Source: Rhodeus uyekii
Lineage: Eukaryota; Chordata; Actinopteri; Cypriniformes; Acheilognathidae
NCBI GenBank assembly: GCA_037043235.1
Contig: JAWRVZ010000112.1
Coordinates: 2,046,001 to 2,110,000 of the forward strand
Direction of reading: 5' to 3'
Length of the DNA stretch: 64,000 bases
Under the pieces are notes generated by a model that was given only the letters and a program-made list of their open reading frames with translations, ran no database searches and was not told the origin of the DNA. Within the stretch, counting starts at the first letter, position 1, and every line of letters begins with the position of its first letter. Of this stretch, positions 48,951 through 59,334 are shown in pieces. Made by a program: the position numbers and the translations under genes.

Positions 48951-49522
48951 ATGCAGTACATTTACATTACAGTGCACATACATAACTAAGCAGATTGTGA
49001 AATACTCAGACTGGCCAGTCTGGCACCAACAACCATGCTACGCTCAAAATTGCTTAAATCACCTTTCTTTCCCATTCTGACATTCAGTTTAGAGTGCTGG
49101 GGCCTCATGTACTAAGACTTGCGTTGAATTCATACTGACACATTACGTTCGGACAAAGCTGTGAATGTGCGAACGCACAAAAAAATCCAGATGTATCAAT
49201 CTCTGCGTTCGAAGGATCCCGCGCATATTCTCTTTGTACATCCCGATTAACGTAAAATTGAGCGCACATGCACGAGCACAACACTCCACCCAGTCTCCTC
49301 CCTTAATTAAACTGATTTAAATATGGTAATGCAGTGGTTCTCAAACTGGGGGTCGCGACCCCTCGGGGGGTCGCGGGATGATTTCAAGGGGTCGCGAGTT
49401 GGCGATGTCTCTGTCCTCCGAACGCGGAAGTAACGCGAGTGCGGCGGCGCAATCTGCCTGTCCTACGAACGCGGAAGTATCTGTCGACGGGCGGCGGCGT
49501 CAAAAGAGCCATATGCAGCCAT

Positions 49523-49569
49523 CAAAAGAGCCATATATGGCTCGCGAGCCGTAGGTTCCCGACCCCTGC
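49523..49569 (-). mobile_element. Terminus of a different hAT family inside the hAT
   Basis: Read on the minus strand, GCAGGGGTCGGGAACCTACGG then CTCGCGAGCC and ATGGCTCTTTT is a typical hAT terminus of a separate family (CAGGGGTCGGCAACC-type). Only one end is present. Confidence 0.5.
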
Positions 49570-49644
49570 TCTAAGATATGACGTCACCGTGCGGCTACTG
49601 ATCGCTAGTTATCTATACTGCACGTGGAAACTGCAACTGCAAGA

Positions 49645-49990
49645 ATGGATAAATGTGTAATTCGCAAGGCTAAAAATGTTGAGGAAATTGTGGACAGTCT
49701 GCCTGAATCATCTGAGCCGTGTACCTCTACAAAACACAAGAGCAAGACCCCTTCTGACCAATGTAGGAAACGTCGGAAATATCATAAGGAATTCATAAAG
49801 TATGGATTCAATTACTCTACTGTCAACGATGTGGACCATCCTCAGTGTGTCATCTGTTCAGAAGTGCTTGCCCATTAAAGTATGAAGCCTGGAAAAATGC
49901 AGAGACATTTGGAGAAAAGACATCCTGCTTGTGTTGAGAAACCTATAGACTTTTTTCGCAGAAAAGAGAAGGAATTACAGATTCAAAAAC
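49645..49990 (+). pseudogene. hAT transposase N-terminal BED finger fragment
   Basis: From Met at 49645 the frame reads MDKCVIRKAK, then RKRRKYHKEFIKYGFNYS, then HPQCVICSEVLAH and a TAA at 49876-49878. After the stop it continues in the same frame as MKPGKMQRHLEKRHPAC. Together these form a BED-type zinc finger (C-x2-C...H-x4-H) as found in SCAND3/ZBED-like hAT transposases. The stop at the position of the usual S/N before MKP breaks the finger. No RNase H-like catalytic or dimerisation region follows; the element then becomes AT-rich. Confidence 0.75.
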
Positions 49991-50476
49991 GCACACTCGC
50001 ACAACAAAACCCAAATTACTGCTAATGCTTATGCATCATTTATCACACCACCTTTTTGTGCACCGAAAAACAAGTGCACCCATCCCACTGAAAGGTAAGC
50101 GTAAATACAGTAAATATTATGGAAGTTTGTTTCCGCTATGTAAGAAAATATTTGAAAAGATAATGGCGATTTTTTTTATTTATTTTTTTTATCTAAAAAT
50201 TACGATTCATTTTACATCTCGCAATTCTGACTTGTTTTCTCATTGTGAAATTGTAATATAAATTTACAGTGCAAGTTGTAAATGATATAAAGTCGCAATT
50301 ACCTTTTGTATTTTTTTTTATTCTGTGGCGGAAACAAGCTTCCAAAGGAAGTGGATGTGGATTTAAAACAACTTTTTTTTGTTTATTGTTTGTGAATTCT
50401 GTGGTAGTGGGTCGCGAGTTCTCGTCGATGTTAATTTAGGGGTCGCTGGCTAAAAAGTTTGAGAACCACTGTGGTA

Positions 50477-50729
50477 ATGAGTCCACTTGGGCAAAAACAA
50501 GCGGCACGAAAACGAAAGTGAAAGTACAGAAAGTGAATTGGAGGTGCTACTATCGGAGGTAGAAATTAGAAAAGAAAAAATATTTGGATTTTTGTTCTCC
50601 GGAATTAATAACAAAAGGAAAAAAAAAATGAAAATATGGGTGAGTTTAGCTGATGCTGTCAATGCGGTTGGATCTGAAAGTCGCACTGTAAATGATCTTA
50701 AAAATAAATGGTCTTATAATTGTCTTTAG
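50477..50729 (+). pseudogene. Harbinger Myb/SANT-like protein remnant
   Basis: The open frame from 50487 carries ESELEVLLSEVEIRKEKIFG, then WVSLADAVNAVGSESRTVND, then LKNKWSYNC. This matches the trihelix/SANT-like domain of the Harbinger accessory protein (EhE.L..EV......G.......K...W..I..AVN......RT..E.K.KW), which carries the nuclease to the nucleus and binds the ends. An ATG at 50477-50479 lies in the right copy of the hAT target duplication; it is one base out of frame with the conserved region. Only about 80 residues survive. Confidence 0.75.
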
Positions 50730-50859
50730 TGGATAACCGCGGTCTTCTGAAGGGTTGTTGTATAATTAAATACAATTATAATATATAATTGTTATATAAT
50801 TAATTTAATTAAATGCAAATAAATAAAAATAAAAAGTACTATTAGATAAAACCATAACT

Positions 50860-51290
50860 TTAAATGCATCACTCATCAAGAAGCCACCCATCGCGCACTC
50901 TGTCAGCTACCAGCTGTCACCCAACCATGCTTTTTGTAAGGATGTGTGAATCATGGGTTAACCCAGGCCAGCTTGCCACAATATTTGTTAGGCGTATTTG
51001 CGCATCACATATAATCTGCACTTTTATTGAATGGAAATGTTTCCGATTGTAAGGGCATTGCGCGGCTCAAAAACGACTGAGCGGTCTGCCAGTTCCCTTT
51101 GGAAAGAATCAGTTGCCAGGAAACCAAGTGTTGTCAGCACCTGTAACGGAACGGGTATTGCGTGTTTTCTCGCTGTCTCTCTCTCTAGATTCGGACCCAA
51201 CTAAATTCTGAGGATAGCCCTCGGAAATCTGAAACGGCTGATTAGCCAGTCATCATCCTGGGCCAGAAAATCATTGTGGTCCCTAAAAAC
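50860..51290 (-). pseudogene. Harbinger (HARBI1-like) nuclease remnant
   Basis: On the minus strand, 51190-51290 contains DWLISRFRFPRAILRI, the N-terminal motif of Harbinger nucleases. 50920-51060 contains RKHFHSIKVQIICDAQIRLT and NIVASWPGLTHDSHILTKS, with Asp in CDAQ and the WPG.THDS box. 50870-50915 contains VRDGWLLDE, corresponding to the usual GWLLGDSGY with the glycine-aspartate lost. Stops and deletions separate the blocks. It is transcribed away from the Myb-like remnant on the + strand, as in intact Harbinger elements. Confidence 0.8.
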
Positions 51291-51737
51291 TCGTTCTCTT
51301 CGGATTCTGCCATTAGCAGTGTCCTCTAATAAGGCCAAAGCTGCCAGCCATAGACTAAGGGTTGTGTCAATTTGCACGTGCTTTTATATGTTCTTACTTA
51401 ATTGTTTACTTAATAATAATTATTTAATAATTTATAGAATATTCCCAAAAGGCTTGTATGACAATATATATCAATTATTTTATGCAGTGCAAATTAATAG
51501 CAATGTTTCCCACAGACGTGTACAATTTGTTGTGTCATGTTTGCAGCTTCACTTCATTGCCTGTAGGAGTCGCCAACGGACAAAACAATGAGAAATGTAC
51601 TTACGCCTGACATGAACTTGCCGTGGAGAAACGCACATTGTCACGTTAATTTCACTGTTAGTACATCCGACCGTGAGCGTGAAAGCTGGCGAACGCAACG
51701 TTTTTGTGCGTACGCAGTGTTGAGACATGAGGCCCCA

Positions 51738-51860
51738 GGAGATTGTCTTGACCGGGACCACACCCATAAATGCATTGAAGCAACTGCCATGTGATTGGTT
51801 GATTAGATAATTGCATTAATAAGAAATTGAACAGGTGTTCCTAATAATCCTTTAAGTGAG
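51738..51860. mobile_element. Tc1-like terminal fragment
   Basis: GCATTGAAGCAACTGCCATGTGATTGGTTGATTAGATAATTGCATTAATAAGAAATTGAACAGGTGTTCCTAATAATCC ends with TTTAAGTGAGTGTA, a very common fish DNA-transposon terminus. It abuts the Harbinger element. Confidence 0.55.
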
Positions 51861-51929
51861 TGTATGCTGCTGAGTGAGGAAGCAAGCAGCTGCATAAGCA
51901 GTTGTGGCTGATCGCTACTGCATACAGTC

Positions 51930-52315
51930 ACACTGATGTTATTAGAACATTCAATGCATCATGTGATCAGCTGTGCTAAATTCAAATGTTTTATACTTGT
52001 TGGCTAGAGCTGAGCTGAGAGACTGATACACTCAGTACTTATCACAAATCACAACTGTTCAGTGTTTTTAACCACATACTGTCTATTTTAGGTTTCAGGC
52101 ATTGAAATACACATTGAAGTACTACCAAATCAGTGATGTCTATGGTAGTGGTCCCCACCCCCGGTCCGTGGATGAAATGGTACCGGGCCGCGGATCAAAT
52201 TCGCGGACCGATCCGTTAGCGGCTACAAGCGGCTGTGACGCTGCTGCTTTGGCGGTTATATAAAAACTATCATGATCATTATAAAGGTTTATAAATAACA
52301 AAACACATTCACTTA
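51930..52315. repeat. Unclassified dispersed repeat, copy B
   Basis: Shares its outer parts with copy A (23550-24060): GTTGGCTAGAGCTGAG, TCACAACTGTTCAGTGTTTTTA and TGATCATTATAAAGGTTTA. The middle is replaced by a hAT-type segment at 52145-52260. Confidence 0.55.
52145..52260 (+). mobile_element. hAT-type non-autonomous end, copy 2
   Basis: TAGTGGTCCCCACCCCCGGTC followed by GGATCAAATTCGCGGACCG, then GGCTGTGACGCTGCTGC. It is opposite in orientation to the copy at 12480-12596. Confidence 0.55.
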
Positions 52316-52319
52316 GACA

Positions 52320-52985
52320 TCGTCATGGTCGGGAGTCCAGGAAAGGGGCGGGGTCCGGTGGCCGCACGCGCTTCCCCTCTCATCCGATGTGCGTAGGACA
52401 GTGGCTTTATTTGTAGTGTCTCGTCCTTTCTATGGCGCAGAAGTAGTGGGGAATTGTGGTCTGTTAGTCGCGTCACACATGATCCCCTATCCCGAATCAC
52501 GGGTCCAGCCGCTCGCATCTTTGGTGGATTGGAAGTCTCTCTACCTCCTTTTCTGGAACAACGAGGACACCAGCATGTATTCGCGGGGAAAACCCGCCTC
52601 CAGAGGAGAGGTGCACTCCTTCTTTAACAGCAGTGGTAAGGCTTCATGGAAATCAGGTGTGCCTCACTACATGCCACCAATCCTTGTAATTACTGCTCCA
52701 CTCCTCTCTTCACACCCACTCCAGTGTGGAGCCTGGTGAAGGGCGGCAATTTGAGTGATGGCGGGGGGATGCTGACAACAAGTGGGATGCAGCCATTCCA
52801 TCCCATTCCCCTCCCCCAAAGTGTCTTTCCTGTCATCTAGAGGCCACCCACCCAGGAGTCCTACCTCCTCAGCCAATTCCCATACGGTTGGAGTTGGCAG
52901 GTTAGAGAACCTCTCCGTTGCCGCTATGACAATTGCGCCACACCAGAACAGGGACAGATAGACACCTCTTTAGTTCACAGCCTCA
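52320..52985 (-). other. GC-richer block, possible retroelement LTR
   Basis: This stretch is distinctly more GC-rich than its surroundings and has no conserved frame. On the minus strand it includes AATAAAGCCACTGTCC near 52400-52415, which resembles a polyadenylation signal inside an LTR. The boundary with the gypsy remnant on the right is unclear. The short frames at 52389-52876 have no recognisable domain. Confidence 0.3.
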
Positions 52986-53905
52986 GCCAACTACAGGGTA
53001 AATGGAATTAGGGAAAACATCACTTACCCCTATTGTGGTTGAGAAACAATGGTCCCCAGTTTCTGTCCCTGTCCGGCTTTCCAAGATTTTCAGCAAGCAA
53101 GAGTGGATGACGTCAGATGACGGTTAAATGTCTTGTCTGTTCCTTTATACAAGTGGTTGGTGGTTGGAGTGTGTACCTCAATGCCTGTGGAGGGGGTGGA
53201 TTTGATCTTGGGAAATAATTTGGCAGGGGGTAGAGTTTGGCCCGATAGCTGTTCACCTCCTGAGGTTTCATCTACTTCCCTCCTAGGTCCTGATGAATTT
53301 TCCTGAAGTATTTACGGCATGTGTGGTAACTCTGTCCAGGACCTCAGTCCAGCCAAATGTATCTTCTGATATTACTGCCGTTCGAACAACATTTTCCTTG
53401 CCTGATGACTTTTCTGTGTCTTCAAGTGTTGGCTCTGTTACCTGTGGACAGTTCACCGCTCAGTTTCAAGCTCAGTTTACTGGTCCTTACTGTATGTGGT
53501 GGTGAAACAAGTTATTGACTTGAACTATTTGATAAATTTGTTGAATTCCTATTATTGCCGTCCTCTTAAGGAGTTAGAGGTTACAACCGAGGTGCAACCT
53601 GTATTGATAGTTGAGAGTATTTAACCTGTGGAAGGGGAAATTGATGAGGGACTGTCTTTTCCAGAAGATACTGTACTGTTGGGACGTCTTAAAAATTAAA
53701 AATTGCATAAAATGTTTGCCCATTTACCAAATAGTAGATGTGCTGACTTGATTGCTCTAATTAACGACCAGGTCTCTTTATTTGGTGACATTTCTTCACG
53801 TACATGGAGCATGATATTAATGTTGGGGATGCTGAGCCCATTCTGCAACATTTTTACAGAATGTCTCCAAATAAATTTTTACATCTAAAAGGGGAAATTC
53901 AGTAA

Positions 53906-54538
53906 ATGCTGGATCACGATATTGTACGGCCATCATTTTCTAGTTGGGCATCCCCTTGCTTGCTTGTAAATAAATCGGATGGAAGTTATCAGTTCTGTAC
54001 TGACTATCGGAAAGTAAATAAAGTGACTAACCCCGATTTGTTTACACTGCCTCATATTGAGGATTGTATTGATCGAGTTGGGGCGATAAAATTTGTTAGT
54101 AAGTTTGATTTGCTCAAGGGCTATTGGCAGGTTCCGTTGACCAAAAGAGCTGAAGAGATGTTTGCCTTTAATACGCCTGAGGGGTTATTTTCATACAATG
54201 TTATGAGTTTTGCCCTCAGAAATGCACCTGCAACATTTCAGCGATTGATGAATAAGGTTGTTTCTGGGTTGGAAGGAGTTATCGTCTATTTAGATGATGT
54301 AGTGGTTTTTAGTGATTCATGGGAGCAGCATTTGAATCACATTGATGACCTGTTCTCTCGTTTTGGAGAGCCTGGCTTGACTGTAAATTTGGCAAAATGC
54401 GAGTTTGCCAAGGCCACTGTGACCTACTTGGGTAAGATAGTGGGACAGGGCTGTTTGCGGCTTAAGATTTTCTTCTCCAACTACCAAGATGGAGTTGATG
54501 CGATTTTTGTTTTGTTTTTTTTTGTTTTTTTGAGTTAG
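53906..54538 (+). pseudogene. Gypsy reverse transcriptase, partial
   Basis: A 210-codon open frame beginning HDIVRPSFSSWASPCLLVNK, then DYRKVNKVT and FVSKFDLLKGYWQVPLT (first catalytic Asp in FDLLKGYWQ). It continues with PEGLFSYNVMSFALRNAPAT (NAPATFQRLMN), YLDDVVVFS (catalytic YxDD pair) and LNLAKCEF-like NLAKCEF. The fingers, palm and thumb are all present, ending in TVTYLGKIVGQG. A T-rich expansion at 54505-54530 then shifts the frame and adds a false C terminus. Upstream linker sequence (53703-53888) is in a different frame. Non-functional. Confidence 0.85.
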
Positions 54539-54683
54539 TGGGTTACTATCGAGGATTTTGTAGGAATTTTTCTATAGTGGTTGTCCCATTTACTAATTTG
54601 CTGAAAGCAACAGTAGCTTTCATCTGGACTTCTGCCTGTCAGGAAGCTTTTGAGGGAGCTAAATCTTTGCTCACTTCTGATCC

Positions 54684-55035
54684 TTGTTAGCAGCTCCCCG
54701 TTTTGATTGTGCTTTTCGATTGTGTTTAGATGCTAGCAACGTGGGGGCAGAAGCTGTATTGTTACTGGCTGTTGATGAAGACATTTACTGTTCAGTCAGT
54801 TTTTTTTCCAAGTTCTCCTCCTATCAGTTACATTATTCTGTGGTTGAGAAAAGGGCGTTAGCTTTGCTTTGGGCCCTTCATCATTTTGAGATGTACCCAT
54901 TGGACCCATTGTTGGTGTACATGGACCACAATCCGCTTGTTTATCTACATTCTTTGCGGTGCCCAAATCAACACACTAGATATCCGTCAAATTAAAGGTA
55001 CGGACAATGTGGTGGCTGACGCATTGTATAGAGCC
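54684..55035 (+). pseudogene. Gypsy RNase H, partial
   Basis: Frame 54684-54995 reads FRLCLDASNVGAEAVLL (catalytic Asp and the DAS motif), SFFSKFSSYQLHYSVVEKRA (catalytic Glu in VEKRALAL) and LLVYMDHNPLVYLHS (catalytic Asp in YMDHNPL). A frameshift after LHSL precedes a degraded HxDNxVADAL-like end. Immediately downstream of the RT remnant. Confidence 0.8.
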
Positions 55036-55222
55036 CCTTAATTGTTAACTGACCATGTTTTGTTTTGCTCTCTTGTGTCTTCTTAATTTGTTTCTACAGG
55101 GGCCGTGGTTGCTGAAGATTATGGGGAGTATTACAGTGGTGGGCATTTTCAGTATGGGGTTATCGGGTGACTTGTTGGTTGGGTTTAATAAATGTTCACC
55201 CCTTTTTTATGGGGGAGGGTAT

Positions 55223-55457
55223 TATGAATCCATTTTGGTTATTTGTTGTTTGAGTTTTTGTATGTTGCAGGACAGAGTTGCTTCATGATGAGCTGACGAT
55301 TTGCACCTGGTGGGAGCTGTGCCGGCAGTTTAAAAGCAGTTCCCCTTAGCTCTATTTTTCTTTTTCTTAATATTTTCTTACTTTGATAAATGTTGTTTAT
55401 TTTTATATTTATCCAACGTGTGTCTCCTTTGTTGTGGCTTGTGAGCCGGCCGTGACA
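55223..55457 (+). repeat. Probable 3' LTR of the gypsy remnant
   Basis: Follows a purine-rich GGGGGAGGG and ends in CGTGACACACC. It contains TTTAAAAGCAGTTCC, a TATA-like element. No 5' partner was found, so the left boundary is inferred. Confidence 0.45.
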
Positions 55458-55755
55458 CACCATATCATAAAAATTCAAAAGGAAAGTGAAAATAGTCAAC
55501 TCCACCTGAACTCCTGCAAATTATGTAATCAGACAGAGCTGGAGTAATTAAAGTAACCATCAATGGCAAAGAAATTTTGTGTTAAGGAATTAATTAACTC
55601 GATGTTTGACCAAACTGGGCAATGTACACCTTAAATAAAGTGCCAGATTTCATTAGGGTGTAATGTAATGCTAAGCATGCACTGAATCTGGAGTTGAAAA
55701 GAAATTGACCTCACTAGAAAATGCAGGCTTGGAAATATTGTCTCCTATATCAACA

Positions 55756-55990
55756 TGGAGGATTGATGAATTTGAGTTGTGGTGTTGGAAAAGGTTCTTA
55801 GAATACCTTGGATAGTGAGGGTTACCAACATTGAGGTCTTGGAGCGCATCAAACCAGTTTCATTGGAAAATGCAATGATGCTTGGCACAGTTAATGGAAC
55901 AAGAAAAAGAGGCGACAAAAGAAAAAAAAATTGTCTCGACAGCATCAAAAGTGACAGTCATAGAACAGCTGAAAAAGAAAGCAGAAGACA
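55756..55990 (+). pseudogene. LINE (non-LTR) ORF2 C-terminal fossil
   Basis: In the + frame, DEFELWCWKRFLRIPWIV (with one frame adjustment near 55780-55800), then LERIKPVSLENAMMLGTVNG, then a KRGDKRKKNCLDSIK segment. This is the conserved C-terminal pattern of vertebrate non-LTR pol proteins (FELWCWRR.LR.PWT...N..VL..I.P..SLE...MLG...G.R.RGR...RWLD.I). About 75 residues remain, with an internal deletion around SLE..AMML. Intact ORF2 proteins exceed 900 residues. Confidence 0.7.
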
Positions 55991-55994
55991 GCCC

Positions 55995-57080
55995 ATAAAC
56001 AGAAAATTAACACTGCTCAGTGTTTATAAGTCTAAACTCAGAATCAGTGTTAAAGTTAATGAGATAATTAAGTGATTAATTAAGTGATGATTGAGCATGC
56101 GGTTAACAAGCAGAATCACTGAAGAAGAGATAAACAATGAAAACTACATCTGACTTCAGCCACTGTCTTAGATGAAATCAACTGAAGATAAAAGACATTA
56201 AATCTCTCGAAGATCTCAACAGAGGGGGATTAAAGATCTTCAAACAGCATTACCAGCTTCATGTTTTACTAAACAGTGCCACTTTATTTATGTCATAAAT
56301 CTACAGAAGTTCTTGTTAATAATGGTTTGAACTGTATTCCTCATTGTGGTGATCAATGTTTGGTTTAGTTGGGCTCTTGACACTGGCCATTTGTATGCTT
56401 GTTTATTAAAACGTATAATTTGTTGGAAAAGAAGCCATAGGCAAAGATTATCAGGTGACATAATTTTCATCGTCATTAAGTAAAAAAAAAAACAAAAAAA
56501 AAAAACTTACAGATCAAAGTGGTTGCCAATGCTGGTTTGCTAGAGATCAGACATTTGTTTTCTAAAATACAATATGGGGAGGGGAAAACAATCATGTAGT
56601 CACACATAGGCATCAAGAATCAGAATATGAATTTTAACAATGGTAACTTTGAATGCTGCAATGCATGCTAAGAGTCATCGGAGTGAAAAAGATTTATTCT
56701 TGATATCTGGGTGTATTCAGATGGCGTTGCTTCAAAAAATAATGATTTCAGCATTTAGTATTTTTCATGTTACCATTACACCAGTGTTGAATATCCAGAT
56801 GTGCAGTCACGGGGCTGCAGTAATCAATGATGTGTTATTTTTAACACATAACCTCTATAATAAGAAGTTAGAGTCTGAATGGGATTAGTAAATGAGACTA
56901 TTCCATGATGATTACTTCTTTACCAAGTCGCCAACATCATTAGACCATGTTTGAGTGTGGACATCTTGTAACATCTGGACCGAACAGACACACATGGTTA
57001 CTTGGTATATTTAATAAATAATCTCTATAACCCCTCACCAACCAGAAAGGTGAAACCAACCCCCCAAAGTAATAAAACTA
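55995..57080. other. No recognised gene
   Basis: AT-rich intergenic sequence with an A-run at 56482-56505. The frames at 56288-56476 and 56640-56888 have no domain. Confidence 0.5.
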
Positions 57081-57082
57081 AG

Positions 57083-57725
57083 CCTCAGGTTGCCATGGTT
57101 TTATGACCAAAATGAATATAATGCACTTAAAGTCCATAAGAACAGACCTTTTCTTCACATTTATTCATAGAGAGTCCTTACTATGAATGATCTTGCATCT
57201 TTCCAGGATATTGTGTGTATTATTACTGTTCTGTATTTTGCATGTATATTTATATATACTGTTTTATGCATGCATCTTGACAGAATTAGTAGGGAATGTA
57301 CCCTTTTTCTTACTCTTTTCCAGCCATGTGCTTTTCAAGAGAGAGAAAGAGGACACATCGAGCTAGGTGCAACTCCATTAAACATACCATAGTCAGACAC
57401 AAAGTGTGCATTGTGCATTGACAAAGTTCATCAAAATTTCTTCATTCACGGAGAAGAAAGTGAATGCAACTTTAATACCATCATTTCACAAAATGTCATG
57501 AAACCATTAAATTCTTCTTCGGGACTTCAACGATGGCTCCAAACACAAAGACACACTGCAAGTATTCATACATTTAATGAGATGCTGTTCAGAATAAGCT
57601 GATGATTCTTGTCATGAGATTTAAATGACTCTGTTTCCATGAATTTCATTTCTGATTCCAGTCTAATCCCCTCTCTCTTTACCATTTCCAATGTATGCAT
57701 GTTTTCTGTGTATTTGTTTATTTAG
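57083..57725. repeat. Unclassified direct repeat, copy 1
   Basis: Matches copy 2 (60955-61985) in the same orientation over most of its length: GACCAAAATGAAT, CAGACCTTTTCTT, GATATTGTGTGTATTA, GTACCCTTTTTCTTAC, GCCATGTGCTTTTCA, GACAAAGTTCATCA, TGATTCTTGTCATG. It lacks about 400 bp present in copy 2. No frame is conserved between the copies. Confidence 0.75.
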
Positions 57726-58024
57726 TACAAATTTTGTGCACAATAAATATGAGCTTCTTGCAAGTTGATTCTGGTCAAGGTCAGCAAAAGGCCAGCGTTC
57801 ACGGGCGCTGGCTGTGCTCACTGTGAGGATTTACTACTACAAATGTTCCTGTCTGGCAGTCTTTGAGTAGGTCGTTGAGGCTCGCAGTCCTCAGGTAGAG
57901 GACTTCACCCCACTTCTCCAGCTAGAACAGTCACTTCAGGTGTTTCCTACCAGTGTGCAACTTCAGGGCATTGCAGTGGTCGTTAAAAGAATAAATAAAA
58001 AATAAACCAGAACCAGAATTCCAA

Positions 58025-58620
58025 ATCTCCATCCTTCACCAACAAAGAAAGTTCCTGAGTTTCACCTTCGGGGGCAAGGCATACCAATATCAGGTTCTTC
58101 CATTCGGTCTAGCTTTATCACCCTGAATCTTCAAGGATCCACATTCTGAACTACATAGACAATTGGTTGATTTTAGTTCAGTCTAAATCCAGTTAGCAGT
58201 CTAGCATCGAGATTCTCGTTCACATGAAGAAGCAAGGTTTACGGTATAATGCAATGAAGAGTGTACTTTCTCCTCTACAGAGAACCACCTTCCTAGGCAT
58301 CAAAACCATCATAAAAGCAGTAAAAAATATAAAGCCATGCCAGTCAATAACCGTAAAGCAGTTCCAGAGAGCTGTCAAAACTATGGGCTTGGCCTCTGAG
58401 GGTTATCAGCTTATAGAATCTGGTGTCTCAGCCAAGGTTGCCATCCTTCTCTTCGCTTCTTGGTGCATTGGTCATCAGCTGGACCCATTTACCTGTCAGA
58501 TTGAAAGCGTGCTGAAGTTCCTGCTGGAGCAATTCACTACAGGGTTATCTCCCTCTACCCTAAAGGTCTATGTGGCTACCATAACTACTTACCACATACC
58601 TTTGAGTAGAATGTGTTAGG
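58025..58620 (+). pseudogene. DIRS pol: RT to start of tyrosine recombinase
   Basis: The stretch from about 58050 reads SFTFGGKAYQYQVLPFGLAL, then a broken segment, then ILNYIDNWLILVQS with the catalytic pair as D-N instead of D-D. The open frame 58224-58619 continues MKKQGLRYNAMKSVLSPLQRTTFLGI and KQFQRAVKTMGLAS, and after a deletion joins LKFLLEQFTTGLSPSTLKVYV, which is the N-terminal (core-binding) motif of the DIRS tyrosine recombinase. It stops at 58617-58619. Most of RNase H is missing. Confidence 0.8.
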
Positions 58621-58624
58621 GTAG

Positions 58625-59015
58625 AGACCCTCTACTCATACGTTTCCCCTAAGGCTGATGTCGACAGTGCGTAATAAGGTGCCGGCCTGGGAGTAGTTCT
58701 TGGTGCTGCAGGGCCAATCCCAGTCCCCCTTTGATCCTATTGAGGAGGTTCCAGTCGAGGCCTTAAAAGCACTGTTCTTCATTGCCATTACATCCCTAAA
58801 AAGAATCAACCCCTAGCATGGTGAAGGTATTCCTTCACCCTAGAACAGGCTTTGTGCCTAAAGTTCCAACTAATGTGGCATACCCTATCGTACTGCAGGC
58901 TTTTGTCCACCCCCTTTTCAAGAATGACCAGGAGCAAAGAAATCTGCTGTGTCCAGTGCGACCAACATTTAATTTATCAGGCCTGGGGCGTGGGCACTCT
59001 CATTCTCATGGTGTT
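58625..59015 (+). pseudogene. DIRS tyrosine recombinase, middle part
   Basis: Continues the previous entry in shifted frames: PFDPIEEVPVEALKALFFIA-like sequence, then SLKRIN, then VFLHPRTGFVPKVPTNVAYP, FVHPLFKNDQEQRNLLCPVR. These follow the order of the DIRS recombinase catalytic domain. A stop interrupts after LKRINP (58814-58816). The C-terminal HxxR...Y catalytic cluster is not recognisable. Confidence 0.75.
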
Positions 59016-59334
59016 TAGATGCTGCACAAGTTCCATTTGAGTGAGTATGTCTTGGTTACAAATGTAACCTCAGTTCCCTGACGAGGGAACAAGATGCTGC
59101 CTCACCTTGCCATACCTGTGTGCCTGCCGCCGTCTTACTTCAGACACTTTTTAGCTGCCACTTCCAGCATTTGGCATGCTCTTATAGCCTACCGATTTAT
59201 GACGTCACCTACCTCTGACGTAAATTTACACCATTGATTCGATTTCACACATGCTTCATGACACAGTCATGCTAAGCGTCCCCATAGTGTTTTGACGCAG
59301 CATCTTGTTTCCTCATCCCCAGCAAGATGTTCAT

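Larger units (their letters stand above)
49332..50471 (+). mobile_element. hAT transposon with perfect 8-bp target duplication
   Basis: 1140 bp. TIRs are CAGTGGTTCTCAAACT at the left and the complement of CAGTGGTTCTCAAACTTT at the right. The direct repeat TGGTAATG flanks both sides (49324-49331 and 50472-50479), the 8-bp duplication expected for hAT. The GTCGCGACCCC... and GGTCGCGAG subterminal repeats occur at both ends. It encodes only an N-terminal zinc finger, so it is non-autonomous. The intact duplication suggests a fairly young insertion. Confidence 0.93.
49098..51737. mobile_element. PIF/Harbinger transposon interrupted by a hAT element
   Basis: Terminal inverted repeats: TGGGGCCTCATGTACTAAG at the left and its complement ACATGAGGCCCCA at the right. 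Subterminal GCGTTCG/CGAACGC and GTGCG..ACGCAC motifs are shared by both ends. Two divergent coding remnants, a Myb/SANT-like protein on + and a HARBI1-like nuclease on -, give the standard Harbinger two-gene layout. Without the hAT and one target copy, the element would be about 1.49 kb, so it is internally deleted. Confidence 0.85.
52990..55457 (+). mobile_element. Ty3/gypsy retrotransposon remnant
   Basis: In order on the + strand: a protease-region remnant (about 53130-53300, MPVEGVDLILGNNLAGG), linker, reverse transcriptase with YLDD (53906-54538), RNase H (54684-54995), then a short sequence ending the RNase H/connection (DNVVADAL) at about 55025. The polypurine-like GGGGGAGGG at 55210-55219 is followed by a probable 3' LTR (about 55223-55457) that ends GTGACACACC. 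No integrase motif and no 5' LTR were found. Confidence 0.75.
57990..59330 (+). mobile_element. DIRS-type (tyrosine recombinase) retrotransposon remnant
   Basis: In + order: RT with FTFGGKAYQYQVLPFGLALS-like sequence and a YIDNWL box (58152-58169), then the connection/RNase H start (KSVLSPLQRTTFLGI), a large deletion, and then tyrosine recombinase. The block ends with GGTTACAAATGTAACC-AGTTCCCTGACGAGGGAAC (59055-59092), the terminal repeat signature of fish DIRS elements. Confidence 0.82.

Noticed and set aside
52389..52876. Overlapping open frames of 64-116 codons
   Set aside because: No recognisable domain; overlapping frames on both strands follow from higher GC content and the sequence looks LTR-like.
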